Assembly: GCF_037975245.1 (NCBI RefSeq)
Contig: NC_092561.1
Location: 10,353,001 to 10,417,000 of the forward strand
Length of the DNA: 64,000 nt
Reading direction: 5' to 3'
Origin: Apostichopus japonicus
Taxonomy: Eukaryota > Echinodermata > Holothuroidea > Aspidochirotida > Stichopodidae
Below, in pieces: positions 24,939 to 36,842 of this stretch (position 1 is its first letter; every line of letters starts with the position of its first letter). Made by a program: the position numbers and the translations under genes. The notes beneath the pieces were generated by a model. It saw nothing but the letters and a program-made list of their open reading frames with translations. It did no database searches and had not been told where the DNA came from.

Positions 24939-25183
24939 CTGTTGCAGAAGGTTCAAGTATTCAGTAGGGGCAAATGCCATCATTACAAGGCTGTATAAAG
25001 TATCACAAGAAACAACCACTTTGCAAGTTTTATTCTGCTTAAAGTTTTGTTTGTTTTCTAAATTGTCATTAAGTTTTAAGCAAGAATTTATCTGTGATCG
25101 ATACTGATGATGTGGCACCAGAATCTCTCCTATACCAAGCAAATGGCAATGAATGGTTTTCATGTAAATTCCTGGTGACTCAC

Positions 25184-25280
25184 CTGAAGCAACTCTAAGT
25201 GGCACCGACATCCAACCGAGGAATGTGTAGAACTTTGAGGGGTGCAAGATGTAACCATGCAGCAGTACCCTCCCCTTGAC
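25184..25280 (-). CDS. candidate internal exon, minus-strand gene
   Basis: Minus strand: acceptor TACTGGGTTTTGTAG, strong donor TTCAG|gtgagt. The 97 bases give 32 codons plus one base: VKGRVLLHGYILHPSKFYTF then LGWMSVPLRVAS. Starts in phase 0, matching the end of the exon at 31886, and its last base joins the exon at 24888 to make an Asp codon. Unrecognised, but the translation is convincing. Confidence 0.35.
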
Positions 25281-27321
25281 CTACAAAACCCAGTAATATA
25301 TGGGCCAATATATCATTCAATTTGTTTATATATGGTAGATAGAATAGTTTCTCTTAGATGGGACCACCTGCCATCAACATCAAAATTCCACAGACATTCA
25401 TGATGAAGAAGAAGGAAGGAAATGAAAGATGTCTGCAACCTCTGATGAGATAGGTAGGTCTCTTGCTGGAGAAATGACAGAAATTATTCAGAAGATTTTA
25501 ACCCTAGTTGTTGCAATGAATGAGAAGACTGCATAGCCAAACTAAACTTCTATTTATGCTTGATAACACCAGAGCCAGCCAACACAAGAAGCATACACTT
25601 TCATTTTTAATTGTTTTTTTTTTAAATATGAATATGCATAGAGGTCAAATGACAGTAACCAATCAAATTCATTGTTAAATAACATAGGGCAATCTATGTC
25701 TCAGCTCCCTATTCTCTGCCCAAAATTTAAACTAAAATACATCTCTTTTGAACCAAGATTACTGGTAGGTGTATTTATACATATTACCATGAATCTATAT
25801 TCTACCTCAAGAAAGAATATTGGAACAGGAAATTAAATGTCATCAAGTTCAACTCAAAAGTTGAAAACATTTTAAAACCCTCTTGAGCTGACTAGGGCAA
25901 CGTCATGAGTTGGACCATCTATCTGAATAATTACATTGACTTGGTCAAAATATTATAACCAAAGGCTTTAATGTCACATCCTTATTAATCAAGGATGCCA
26001 GATTTTGTAATAAATGAGGGTGGGGAGTGGTGGCAAGAGGTTGGGGAGGGGTGGCAAGAGGGGGAAGACAGCAGGAAGGTAGGGTAATGAATCTAATGAT
26101 GATCTTTTTAATAATTGTTTGAAAGTTGTTGAGATTTTCGGAGACATGATAATGTTTTCAAATTTAAACGGAAACAAGAAATCCAAACCCATCACAGCCA
26201 TTATTAAAACTTATGCCAGTTTCAAAATATACAAACCGAGAAATTTGATTAGCAATTTTTAAAAGTTCTTTGAAACCCATGTGGGATGGATAAAGGAATA
26301 AATATATGATATCACCTGAAACAGAAACATGGGAACATGTCAAAAAGTTTGATCAATCTAACAACATTTTATGTGCAACCAAACACCAGGTTAAACAAAA
26401 TTCCGTCTGCTATCCTTCAGAAATTCCTCCAATAATAACTGCTGGAATTTTTGTTTTGTCTGGACAGAGTATCAATTCCTTTTTGGAAAGTTTAGGGGGT
26501 AATGATTAAACTTTAAGTTTACCATAAATACCCTCCATTTTCATAGATAATGAGAAGAATCATGAAGTGCCATAGCTATAAAATAAATCAAAAGAGCCAA
26601 TAAATCATAAAAAAAAGTTTTAATACACTCCTCCCCCCCCCTTAAAAAATGAAAGAATCATTTCAAAGATGTCAACATGTTGGGGAGTTTTGTTGTTATT
26701 AATGTAACAATTTAGACATAAACTATTAGTAGTTATAATAAGAGTACATTTAAAATTTATTCAATATAACTGTATAATCAGATTAAGTAGCTTTGATAAA
26801 AAATACCATAATTTATGAACTGGAAGGTTCCATTAGGCCAAAGGGTTTATAACCTTGGTTCTTACTGAAACTATGTCAGTTGGGCATTAAAATTTGGAAG
26901 TCTATCAACAGAGATGTTTAGGTTACTTGCTTTATGGATTGCCGATACTATTGTCTTTGATGTAAACCAGGCAACATATATACCCCAGAGGTAAGATATT
27001 GCCTGAAAGACCCAATATAGGAGGAAGCCAAATGGTATTGCCCACTGTAAACAAACATCAAAACTACACATCAGTTTGGGTTTCCAGTAGTTAAACTTTA
27101 GTACACTGTTTAGGGTACACCAAGATTTATGATCCAATGTTAGTTGAGGGTGAAGAACCTGTTACCAAAGCATGTGACCTTTCGACCTATTAGCAGACAC
27201 ACACAGCACTCACAAATCCCTCTTTTGCTTTTATCTATGATGACTTTGAGTAATTTTTGAACTGGGTTTTTTAAAGCAGTACTTGCCATAATTATATGAT
27301 ACTATATATCTTGGTCTAAGG
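25281..27321. other. intron-like, no gene seen
   Basis: AT-rich. A short open piece near 26990-27050 on the minus strand (WAIPFGFLLYWVF...) has an acceptor but its phase does not fit its neighbours. Confidence 0.5.
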
Positions 27322-27692
27322 CAGGCGTGGGCAACCTTTTTGAATGAATGGGCCAGATATAAGGAGTGAAAAATTGACTGGGCCGCACCTAACCAACGAC
27401 CTGCTGTTGATTTCAAACCTTTGATTCCAAGGACTTTCAAGCAATTGGTGTTCGTACTTAATCTGTATTCACAAAAACATGTTGTCAATACAGTACAGTT
27501 GATAATTAATGGGGATAATAGGCCTACCTGACAGCATCATTAGTGCCGATAAATTCTAAGCAGCTAGCTCATTTTTTGCGATGATGTAAAATGGATTGAT
27601 TTTTTTTCTTTTTCTTGAGACCATCTCACGGGCCGCAAAAAAATCACTGGCGGGCCGCATGTGGCTCGCGGGCCGTAGGTTGCCCACCCCTG
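27322..27692. mobile_element. hAT MITE, 371 bp, with exact 8-bp TSD
   Basis: The left end is CAGGCGTGGGCAACCT and the right end AGGTTGCCCACCCCTG. The 8-bp duplication GTCTAAGG is exact on both sides (27314-27321, 27693-27700). The ends match the widespread animal hAT type CAGGGGTGGGCAACCT. A second copy lies at 37893. No coding capacity. Confidence 0.92.
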
Positions 27693-28364
27693 GTCTAAGG
27701 GATACCAAATGACAAACTTTATTTGCATATGTTAAAGATTAAGCAGGTCATGATGAGATACTATTAAGTTATTATAAAATAGGAAAGTCATTCTGGAAGG
27801 AAATTAGTTTAACAAATGAAACATTTTTCTCATTTGTACTTTGAAAGTTAAAGTTATTAAGAGAGAATGTGATAGCAATGCACACAGACCTTCTCTGCAA
27901 TTTTCTGATGAGGGAATTAATGTTTTTGTTTTCTACTTTGCATAATGATTGAACCTGTCAATCTACCTAAGAGATCTCCATCATATTTATTATTATATTA
28001 TACTTATTATTGAGTTATTACCACTTCAGTTCACTGCAACAAACTATGAGTCTCACGACGTTAGCTTCTAGCTGCTTCGTTTGAAAACCTCCAAATTACT
28101 CTTCTTGCATTAAAATATTTTGCAATAAACCTCTGATATAAATGGTTATAAATATGTTCCTTAGTTACTTTGAATTTTTTTAATTCATATTCAAAACAAT
28201 ACAGACCACAAAAATGGTGGAGCTTGTGTGCGTGTGTGGGTGTGTAACCCGATTCGAGTTTCACGGCATGCAGCTCGTTCAGGTTGGGACAAATTAATCA
28301 CAAAAACCGATGGCGTCTGGCAGAGTGAGCTGTTTCAAAGCTGCTATATACAGAATAATATAAG

Positions 28365-28652
28365 CAGGCGCGTAGCCAAGGTGGGGGGCGAAGGGGGCGA
28401 CCGCCCCCCCTTGAACTTATTTTATTGTATGTTTTTATGATATCGCTAGTAATTTCAAGCTTAGATGCAACTTACAAGGCCTGGGAAGTGCCATTTCCAG
28501 CGATAAGGGAGGCATTTTCAGCCAATTTTTGTTTGTACGCGTAGCGCTTACTCATGGTGGCGCTACACTTAGTTTTCAATGCAGAATCTACAGCTTTGAT
28601 AGTTTGCCTACAGGTTTGCCCCTCCCTTGGCAAATTCCTGGCTACGCGCCTG
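28365..28652. mobile_element. hAT-like MITE, 288 bp, with 8-bp TSD
   Basis: Ends CAGGCGCGTAGCCA and TGGCTACGCGCCTG are inverted repeats. Flanks AATATAAG and AATAGAAG differ at one base. A G-run/C-run subterminal hairpin and the GGCCTGGGAAGTGCC-type inner segment relate it to the elements at 20799 and 59205. Confidence 0.85.
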
Positions 28653-29053
28653 AATAGAAGACTGGCTGAGATCAAGGCAATCACTCCGTCAAGATTATAT
28701 ATACATTACCTTTCTTCTCATGAAGCAGCTCACCACTCAGACAATTCCAAAACTCTTTCTCCCTCTCCAGCTGCCACCACTCCTCCCTCCCCTCCCCACC
28801 CCTCCTCTACCCTACCCCTCCCCACCCAAGTAAGTACCTTGAACCCAAGTCAAACCCCAGAAAACTTTTGGTAGGAAAGAAACAGCTAACATATTTTGCT
28901 TCAATGAGGACACACCATTTTGAATACTCTGTTTTAAACATTTAAAGATTGACGACATTATTCCACAAAAGTTATGAAGATTTTCAGCATTCCAATAGTT
29001 CAAAATTAATATCTCTTTATTTTTTCCCCTTTTTTCCCTTCTTTCTTTTCCAG
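28653..29053. other. no firm gene; CT-rich tract
   Basis: A C/T-rich stretch at 28755-28835 ends in a strong donor-like gtaagt. It could be a proline-rich exon joining the exon at 29054, but low complexity makes this weak. Confidence 0.4.
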
Positions 29054-29177
29054 ATCATTGGGGGGGGGGGCAGTTATCCTTAGTAACCCACACAGTGGTT
29101 GTGTGGGCTTGACATTTCATGACCCAAAATATACAGGCAAGGGTCAGACGAGGGAAGTGATTTATTATGCCTTGAAG
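29054..29177 (+). CDS. candidate exon starting in a G-run
   Basis: A long pyrimidine tract ending TTTCTTTTCCAG precedes 124 bases ending at TTGAAG|gtgcta. One leading base, then SLGGGAVILSNPHSGCVGLT and DPKYTGKGQTREVIYYALK, phase 0 at the end. The frame stays open to TAA at 29306 if not spliced. The 11-base G-run makes the frame sensitive to sequencing or assembly error. Unrecognised. Confidence 0.25.
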
Positions 29178-29540
29178 GTGCTAAAATCTCGAAAGAGAGA
29201 TTTTCTTTGTTTGGGTGGACCCATAGAGTACAAGAGGGCAGCATTGGTGTACTACTGCTCAGAGTTTTGTGAGAATGTGATATATTTCAAACTATTTGTC
29301 CTTTAACACAGTTTACAGTGAGTGAGTGAGTGGTGTTGGAAACTTGTAGAAATTGCTCCTTTGGGTTCATACAGTTTGTAGTCAAGACTGTAGTTTTACT
29401 TCTACCTGAACTGAACGTATAGCATATATGGACTGAACAGAAGATTAATATCCAGCCTGATAGCATGTAGTAAAACTGTACTGTAATTTACTAATTAGCA
29501 TATCTCTCTTGATTGTATAGGAAATATTTACATATATGCT

Positions 29541-29622
29541 GTATATATGTATGTATATATGTATTTTAGATCCTCCTGCAAGCAGGAACTCGCGAAGAAG
29601 CCTCATTGGCTTATCAGACTGA
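29541..29622 (-). mobile_element. SINE 3' fragment
   Basis: Minus-strand copy of the 3' part of the SINE at 36843: CGAGTTCCTGCTTGCAGGAG followed by a TACATA-type tail. Confidence 0.8.
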
Positions 29623-29661
29623 ATCATCTAGTCACTTCACTACTGCAATTTGCATATTTAG

Positions 29662-29712
29662 ATTATGTATGTATATATGTATATTAGAGCCTCCTGCAAG
29701 CAGGAACTCGCG
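29662..29712 (-). mobile_element. second SINE 3' fragment
   Basis: A shorter copy in the same orientation about 40 bases further on: tail plus the CGAGTTCCTGCTTGCAGGAG segment only. Confidence 0.75.
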
Positions 29713-29739
29713 ATTAGAGTAGCTATAATGCATAAGATA

Positions 29740-29886
29740 TATGGACCTCAAATTTACGCACCTGGACTTAACGAAGCAGATATATATCTATATATACATA
29801 TATAGATATATATATCTGGACAGGAAGCATACATATCTGGATAGTACATATTTGGACTGTTTATACATCTTACATACTATCACATG
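29740..29886. repeat. left edge of the 93-bp satellite
   Basis: TATCTGGACAG- and ATATCTGGATAG-containing unit, related to the array at 30491 and separated from it by the foldback element. Confidence 0.7.
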
Positions 29887-30440
29887 GATGTTACATCTCT
29901 ATGTTCCGACGTCTCTACGTTCCGACATCTCTATGTTCCGACGTCTCTATGTTCCGACAATTTTTTTGGACTCAATTTTTTTTACCCAATTTTTTTCAGA
30001 CTCAATTTTTTTTGGACCCAAATTTTTGACCAACATTTTTTCAGACCAACTTTTTTTCGGACCAAAATTATTTTAGACCAAAATATTTTTATGACCAATT
30101 TTTTTTTGGACCAAAATTTTTGACACCAACATGTTTGCGGACCAACTTTTTTCGGACCAAATTTTTTTTTGACCAACTGATTTTGGTCCCAAAAAATTTG
30201 AGCACAAACAATTAAATTTCGGGTCACAAGCAATTTTCGGTCACAAGCACTATTTGGGTCATAGCAAACTTTGGGCCCTTTTTTTTCGTGAAAAATATTT
30301 GGTGCGTCCAAAAAGATTGAGTCTCCAAAAAAAATTGGGTCGGAAGAACTTTTGTTAAAAAAAAATTAGAGTCCAAACAAATTGTCGGAACATAGAGACG
30401 TCGGAACATAGAGACGTCAGAATATAGGGATGTCACCATC
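29887..30440. mobile_element. foldback-like element with tandem-repeat arms
   Basis: The left arm is four 16-bp units of ACGTCTCTATGTTCCG; the right arm holds about three inverted units. Inside, short GGACCAAATTTTT-type phrases on the left become TTTTGGGTC-type phrases on the right, so the whole 554 bases can fold on itself about a centre near 30180. It interrupts the 93-bp satellite. No clean target duplication was found; the flanking satellite is out of register. Confidence 0.7.
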
Positions 30441-30490
30441 TGGATAGTACATATCTGGACTGTGTACACATCTTACATACTATCACATAC

Positions 30491-31698
30491 AATGCGAATA
30501 TATCTGGACAGCAAGCATACATATCTGGATAGTACATATCTGGACTGTTTATACTTCTTACATACTAATACACATCACACACAGCTGCGTATGTATCTGG
30601 ACAGCAAGCATACATATCTGGATAGTGCATATCTGGACTGTTTATACTTCTTACATACTAATACACATCACATACAGCTGCGTATATATCTGGACAGCAA
30701 GCATACATATCTGGATAGTGCATATCTGGACCGTTTATACTTCTTACATACTAATACATATCACATACAGCTGCGTATATATCTGGACAGCAAGCATACA
30801 TATCTGGATAGTGCATATCTGGACTGTTTATACTTCTTACATACTAATACACATCACACACAGCTGCATATATATCTGGACAGCAAGCATGCATATCTGG
30901 ATAGTACATATCTGGACCGTTTATACTTCTTACATTCTAATACACATAACACACAGCTGCATATATATCTGGACAGCAAGCATGCATATCTGGATAGTAC
31001 ATATCTGGACCGTTTATACTTCTTACATACTAATACACATCACATACAGCTGCGTATATATCTGGACAGCAAGCATACATATCTGGATAGTGCATATCTG
31101 GACCGTTTATACTTCTTACATACTAATACACATCACATACAGCTGCGTATATATCTGGACAGCAAGCATACATATCTGGATAGTCCATATCTGGACCGTT
31201 CATACTTCTTACATACTAATACACATCACACACAGCTGCGTATATATCTGGACAGCAAGCATGCATATCTGGATAGTACATATCTGGACTGTTTATACTT
31301 CTTACATACTAATACACATCACATACAGCTGCGTATATATCTGGACAGCAAGCATGCATATCTGGATAGTACATATCTGGACCGTTTATACTTCTTACAT
31401 ACTAATACACATCACACACAGCTGCGTATGTATCTGGACAGCAAGCATGCATATCTGGATAGTACATATCTGGACTGTTTATACTTCTTACATACTAATA
31501 CACATCACACACAGCTGCGTATATATCTGGACAGCAAGCATACATATCTGGATAGTACATATCTGGACCGTTTATACTTCTTACATACTAATACACATCA
31601 CATACAGCTGCGTATATATCTGGACAGCAAGCATACATATCTGGATAGTACATATCTGGACTGTTTATACATATTACATACTAATACACATAACACAC
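30491..31698. repeat. 93-bp satellite, 13 copies
   Basis: Units start at 30491 and 30583, then every 93 bases to 31698, with few differences. The motif TATCTGGA occurs three times per unit. Since 93 is 31 codons, two plus frames stay open for 443 and 397 codons, giving 31-residue repeats such as YLDSKHTYLDSTYLDCLYF. There is no promoter, start context or non-repeat part, so it is treated as non-coding. Confidence 0.93.
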
Positions 31699-31885
31699 AG
31701 CTGCATCTGTCCTGTGGACAACATGCTACACATTCATATATTTCATCAATCATATCTGGCCATTTTTTTTCATATTTTAATGGCATGTTATAGAACTGTT
31801 CAAGTCTTCAACTTTTAATGATTCTATAAAGTGTTGGTGACGAACGTAAGTAATTGTTGGGAGACAATGGGATGACCGCATGTAC

Positions 31886-32025
31886 TTCCTGAATTATATA
31901 ATTAACGTAATTTTGTCCATTGCAGATATTTTCTTCATTCCGACAGTACAAATAGTTATTCCACGGCAGTAGTAGGTTCTCATATGCTTCTGTTCTCCAC
32001 CTACACAGATGGCTAGGTCCTTCCC
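31886..32025 (-). CDS. candidate internal exon, minus-strand gene
   Basis: Minus strand: 140 bases after TTTTTATGGAGTCAG, with donor CAGGAA|gtacat (weak). Translation EGPSHLCRWRTEAYENLLLP, then WNNYLYCRNEENICNGQNY and VNYIIQE, ending in phase 0. If the earlier AG (ATGGAG) is used, the exon starts in phase 0 and fits the exon at 32810. The translation looks like real protein; the splice sites are only fair. Confidence 0.3.
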
Positions 32026-32809
32026 CTGACTCCATAAAAATTCACAGTAAAAATAGGAATTATTAAGATAAATTTTCCAACCAGTCTGTTATCCTATCAG
32101 TGGAAATACTTTACAAGGTCAATTCAAGATACATGTATGACCTCCTGAACAAACCAAAGTTTTGTCTGATCAAAGTCTAGAGCTTGGTTGGAGGTCAAAA
32201 GGTCATCACTGCTTCCCATGATGTCAGAACTCAAATATGTCACAATTCTATCAGAGACAAAATTTTAAGGAAAAAAAAAAATACAAGGAAGAGGAGAAGA
32301 AAACCAGGAATCAACTTCAGTTTTGGACTAGATTTGAACTCAGGGCACTTAGCATAACTATGTTCACATTCAGACAACAATTACTGGATGGAGACAAACG
32401 CATTTACAGCTGTACAGAGGGTGTGTGGTCTCTTTCAGAGCATTTTCTTCAAACAATCTACAAAGAAAAGAAAATGGATGCTAATTATTAGCCAAAAATT
32501 GTGTTTTCCACTATTAAAGGGTTACTTTGGGGGAAAGAAAATTTGTTTTAATTGGTTACAGGGTCATGAAGAAAACCACTGCCATTATCAGTCCATGTTG
32601 TACTTCTGTGGCAATGACCTTTTAAACAAGTGAGGCTCATCAATCAAAGCGGCTGGACAAGTTAGTCTAGCACACAGGCCATTAAAGGTCATGGCTTCCG
32701 AAGGGACATAAAACTCAATAGAGAGCCTGTTAGTCTCTCATTTCCTGCCCTCCACCCCCACCCCCACCCCACCCTGACTAACAAGTGTTTAAATATGTTT
32801 ATAATGTAC

Positions 32810-32846
32810 CTCAAGTTTGTCCAGGACAGATGTTGTTGGAGGTCTT
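32810..32846 (-). CDS. candidate small exon, minus-strand gene
   Basis: Minus strand: acceptor AAGTATCCTATAG, donor TTGAG|gtacat. One leading base, then RPPTTSVLDKLE, phase 0. The leading base completes the codon left by the exon at 43153. At 37 bases chance is a real possibility. Confidence 0.2.
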
Positions 32847-33099
32847 CTATAGGATACTTTGTGTGGTTGCATGAATTAGTTCAAGGAATATTCTATGGTT
32901 GGGTATTAATGAGAATGTATAAAAGCATTGGATGAAGATTTAATGAGGACACAAACCAAACTATAATATTTGGCTTGTACGACAGAGATCTTCATGAGGA
33001 AGAACTCACTTTCCCAAATAGCTAAGAAAACACTTTGGTCCCTTTGGAAGGTATCATAGTTGGAAAGTCTGGTCTGGGACTAGCAGTCATATTGTTAAG

Positions 33100-33162
33100 C
33101 TATGATGTCATAATGTAAATCTATGATGTCATAATGTAACTCTATGATGTCATAATGTAACT
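33100..33162. repeat. 21-bp tandem repeat, 3 copies
   Basis: Three units of CTATGATGTCATAATGTAAAT/CT. Each holds TGATGTCA, one base off the CRE/ATF palindrome TGACGTCA. Confidence 0.9.
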
Positions 33163-33480
33163 AGTACCTGAAACCTTGTATTTTATCTCTGTTCTTTACT
33201 TCATACATTCAAGGTGAAATATGTTACCAGTGTTGACACTTAAACCAATAACATCATTAGGTCATGGTGAGAGGGTCAGTTTTTGCAAAACCCATCTCCA
33301 TTACAGAAAATAAAACATTGTATAATTAAGTAAAGAGGAACATACACAATTGAAGCACATGTGGGTCGATGATGTCATATTTAGACTTGATCAAGTCTTC
33401 TTCCTTTCATGTGAAGAAATATTAAATTTTGAGTATCTCCCAAATGGAATTAGATATTTCTTAACTGTAAGGGGAATGTA
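33163..33480 (-). repeat. dispersed repeat with CTTGATCAAG palindrome
   Basis: Matches 48955-49235 over about 280 bases, including CTCCATTACAGAAAA, ATTTAGACTTGATCAAGTC and AGATATT segments. At 33383-33398 it holds the perfect palindrome AGACTTGATCAAGTCT. On the minus strand GAAGA-stem-AAAT resembles a decayed hammerhead core. Confidence 0.7.
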
Positions 33481-33917
33481 TTCATCACAGATATGATCTA
33501 TCACATAAACAAATAATGATGGGTGGGTTTGTGTCTCCTTTAAGATATTTTATCTTCTTGACCTGGACTGAGGGGAATTGATGTAAATCGTCCAATTTGA
33601 CTTAAAGGAACATTCCAGGCATTGAGAACAATTCCAAAGGGTGATATCTTTAAGCTCCGAATAGCTATGAAAACTTTACTAGCACTCAAAATATTCCTTC
33701 TCTGTTTGAAGAATGACATGTATCAAACAATTAAAAACTCTGCTCAGAGTCATCCTGTAAATGTGTCATCAGTAAATAGTGATTAGTACAAACTGATAAC
33801 ATTAAACAAAAGAAATGTTTCTTGGATGATCTAACAGTCCAAGCTATAGTCCCAGGTATTGAGGAGGTTAAACCTAGACAATTAAACAACTCAGTGCAAC
33901 TCAAAAATAAAAAAAAG

Positions 33918-34303
33918 TTAAAGGGAGTGAAGACTCTCGCACAAAGAAACGTCTGCATGATGCCGGTATTCTGACCTAGTTTCGAATGAGGTGTATCAGA
34001 AGTGTTTAAGACACCACCATTGATCCCAGAAAATACACACACAGCTTGCTACCGTCGGTAACTAGACACTAGTGTACAGTCAATACATGCAGCTACGGTC
34101 AATACCCACAAAACTGTGTACATAGCAGTGATGGACATCTCAGCAGGGAGTTGTTATGGTACTCCCTGATCTCAGGTCCAGATTAAAGATAACAAGGTAT
34201 CACGTTTCATTACTGTCTGCATTTTGTAGTGTCAAGAAAAAAACTTCACTTGCAAGCAACGGAAAGTTAACTTTTGTTTGGGGCGAGTCTTCAGTGCCTT
34301 TAA
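33918..34303. mobile_element. TTAA-flanked MITE, 386 bp
   Basis: TTAA stands at both ends (33918-33921, 34300-34303). Inside it are inverted repeats AGGGAGTGAAGACTC and GAGTCTTCAGTGCCT. A truncated inverted copy is at 12390. TTAA targets are used by piggyBac and some Sola elements; the end sequence does not let me choose. Confidence 0.75.
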
Positions 34304-35613
34304 GTTGGTATGTCCTCGCCTGGGAATGTTCTCCGAGTACCCTCCCCCCTTTAATGAGGACCAACACACTTGCACACCAACACACATCTACCTATCAGGG
34401 GGGGGGGGGAAGGATAACTGGACACTGCTCAGTTAGGTTTTCCTCATTTCTCAGAAAGTGGTCACCATAGGTAAGTGGAGACTATTTTATACTTTTCTGG
34501 GCAATGTTTGGTGTAATTCTGATTCAATCGAAACGTCAACAAACCTAAATGAAAAAAAAAATTTGGCAAGTAGTTTGAAGAAGGAGGCGAGAAAAGCCTA
34601 TTCTTGCTGTGGTTTCTTTAATTGTCCGCTTAAAACTACCCAATAGCTCTTGTGGTATGGGTGGTCAAAAACTATTGTCAAACTAAATGTCACTTTCTCT
34701 GCCATGAAAGGCAAAGAAATATCTTTAAATCTCTCTCACTCTCTCTCTGGAAGTTTTTATAGCCTGCCCACAAGAATGAGGACAGAGCCTAGATACTTCT
34801 GAGAAAGCCTTTGGCCTGAGGTCACTGAGTGACCAATACCCTGACCATTGAGAACTTTTAGACAAGAGACATTTAATAAATGCAGTTCAGGGAAAGTTCA
34901 CTTTACGTCCAATAGCTTTCTGAGGGAGTGGCAAATCTGGTTTAGAGATTAACAACATTTTTAGCCTCAATTGGCTAGAAATACCAAGATTAGTCACACA
35001 TTACAACAATTTACAACTTTGGTTAAAGTAGCATGCTGAGTATTTTACTGTTCCATTTAGGTTTCAAATTTGAAAAAAAAAAAAAAAAATGAAGAAATGG
35101 CCTGAATTTTTCCATTTTGGATATGAATAAACTGATATGCAATAGTAGCTGACCAAAGAATAGAATAGAATAGAATAGAATGACGAAATATATATGACCT
35201 TCATTTGGTTATAGAATCTTAGAGAGTTTCACACTAGAAGTTGGGGATCTGATTCGGATCCATCTTATCCTCCGTTCGAGATCAAGTCCCCAATGTGAAA
35301 TCACTCGATCGCACTCACTGGATCTGACCCCGAGATGGTATCAATCCTCAAATCCTGAGTTCGAAATAAAAAATGTACACGTATGAAAGTTTGATGGATC
35401 CCTGTGACCAGACGACCTTTCCTGTTTATTGCCAGTAAGAGTACAGCCCTGCTGCTAAAAAAGGATCATGCAACTGTTAGGTGTGAAAACATCAATGTGA
35501 CTAGCTGTGTTCTACATATTACGTCCTGTTTGTTGATTGGTCGCTCTTGGACTGATCGCTTTGCGAATGATCTGATGCCATCGTAAAATGACATAATAAA
35601 GTGAAATATTAGA
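34304..35613. other. no firm gene; simple repeats
   Basis: Holds a G-run near 34398, a poly-A tract near 35074 and a (GAATA)n run at 35158-35182. A 16-base stretch at 34455-34470 has both good acceptor and donor but is too short to call. Confidence 0.5.
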
Positions 35614-36006
35614 ATGAAAGCACTCTTAAGGATCGTATCTTTCTCTGATCCATTGCAATCTTCGCTTAATAAATACTTGAAAGGGCTCGGTCTTATTTCG
35701 GAACGTTCGCAACGTTCGAACGCAGTAGATACAGAGATGGAATCTGACCCACAGAAGAAACCTTCCGCTTTTAACATTCTTGCTCGAGATATTAGAAAAA
35801 TGATACCTAAAATATGTGGGTTTCTTTTCATTGTCACTAAAAAATTAAGTAACCAAGCTGCTTTAAGCTGTTGGCTAAAGTTACCTTCCCAGACAGTGAA
35901 AGAGGACCCCTTATTAGAAAACTTTAGCTTTTTAACTTTCCTGTTAAGAAACATTAGCCAAAGCATCCGAAATTTGGGTGAAAGTGCAAGTTTGTTCCAG
36001 TTATGA
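35614..36006 (+). CDS. intronless ORF, 130 aa, hypothetical
   Basis: ATG to TGA, 130 codons, not repeat-driven. Starts MKALLRIVSFSDPLQSSLNK; contains ARDIRKMIPKICGFLFIVTK and ends LGESASLFQL. No domain, signal peptide or clear membrane helix is recognised. The antisense strand is also open for 166 codons, so coding strand is not certain. Downstream to 36530 more protein-like open pieces occur (VRSDEDLFEK next to a gtaagt donor; KIYNKIYENVLPLYRRTKR), which may mark a decayed gene or transposon ORF. Confidence 0.3.
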   Translation: MKALLRIVSFSDPLQSSLNKYLKGLGLISERSQRSNAVDTEMESDPQKKPSAFNILARDIRKMIPKICGFLFIVTKKLSNQAALSCWLKLPSQTVKEDPLLENFSFLTFLLRNISQSIRNLGESASLFQL

Positions 36007-36842
36007 TTCCGTCTTTTCCCTTATGTCTTTTAGTGTTCAATTTCTAAACTTCCTCTCTGTAGAATGTTAAACATCCTGTCAGATTCATAGAACAAAAAGT
36101 GTGGGGGGGAGGGGGGATGAGTTCGTTCTGACGAAGACTTGTTTGAAAAAGTAAGTCGAGGTGAAGTCTTTAAAGCTGTCTCGAAAAAGACGTTCCACAA
36201 AATCCCACGTTTCCAAAGAGAGAGAGCTGGAATTGTGGAAATTTCTTTTGACTTTATCCGGAATATTCCCACGCACCGAGCATCTCTTCACATTCGTTCG
36301 AAGGCTGCTGCATTTTGAGATGGATCATTTTATAGCTTGTCCCATTTGGTGATATTATTTGATATGATGGAATACATCATTTTGTCTGCAAGAAGCAGCT
36401 GCCCAGTAAAAGATGTAGTAGTATTGAAAATCTACAACAAGATATATGAGAATGTACTTCCGCTGTATAGGAGGACAAAAAGGAAAGACTGGGATATAGA
36501 TAAAATTTATTTAATTATATTTAAATTATAAAATTATTACTTATTAATTATATTTAATGCAGAAATGCACTTTAAGAGCACTGGCAGGGTATTCCCCCTT
36601 CCTCCTACTTCCTATGCGAAACACCCATCATTCTCGGCCTGAGAGGTGGTTACTTTGCGATGATAAGCAGCAACGCCTGTGTAAATACGTGGGAGAAGCC
36701 AAGTGACTTGTAGCTTGGGTAATCCAAATCTACACTTTTAGCTCAAAATTTGGAAGACCACTTCAGATGGGAAAGCCCTGGGTATCTCTTGGGTGATATA
36801 CCCCCATCTTGCTTTGGCCGCCCAGGGATCGAATCCACATCC

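Noticed and set aside
24919-25107. Plus-strand exon after CATCTGTTGCAG
   Set aside because: It has no good donor, and the minus-strand reading of the same place joins in phase with 25184.
30462-31818. Long plus-strand frames of 443 and 397 codons
   Set aside because: Both are produced by a 93-bp satellite whose period is a multiple of three. There is no non-repeat part, start context or splice support.
34455-34470. 16-base micro-exon with good acceptor and donor
   Set aside because: Too short to tell from chance.
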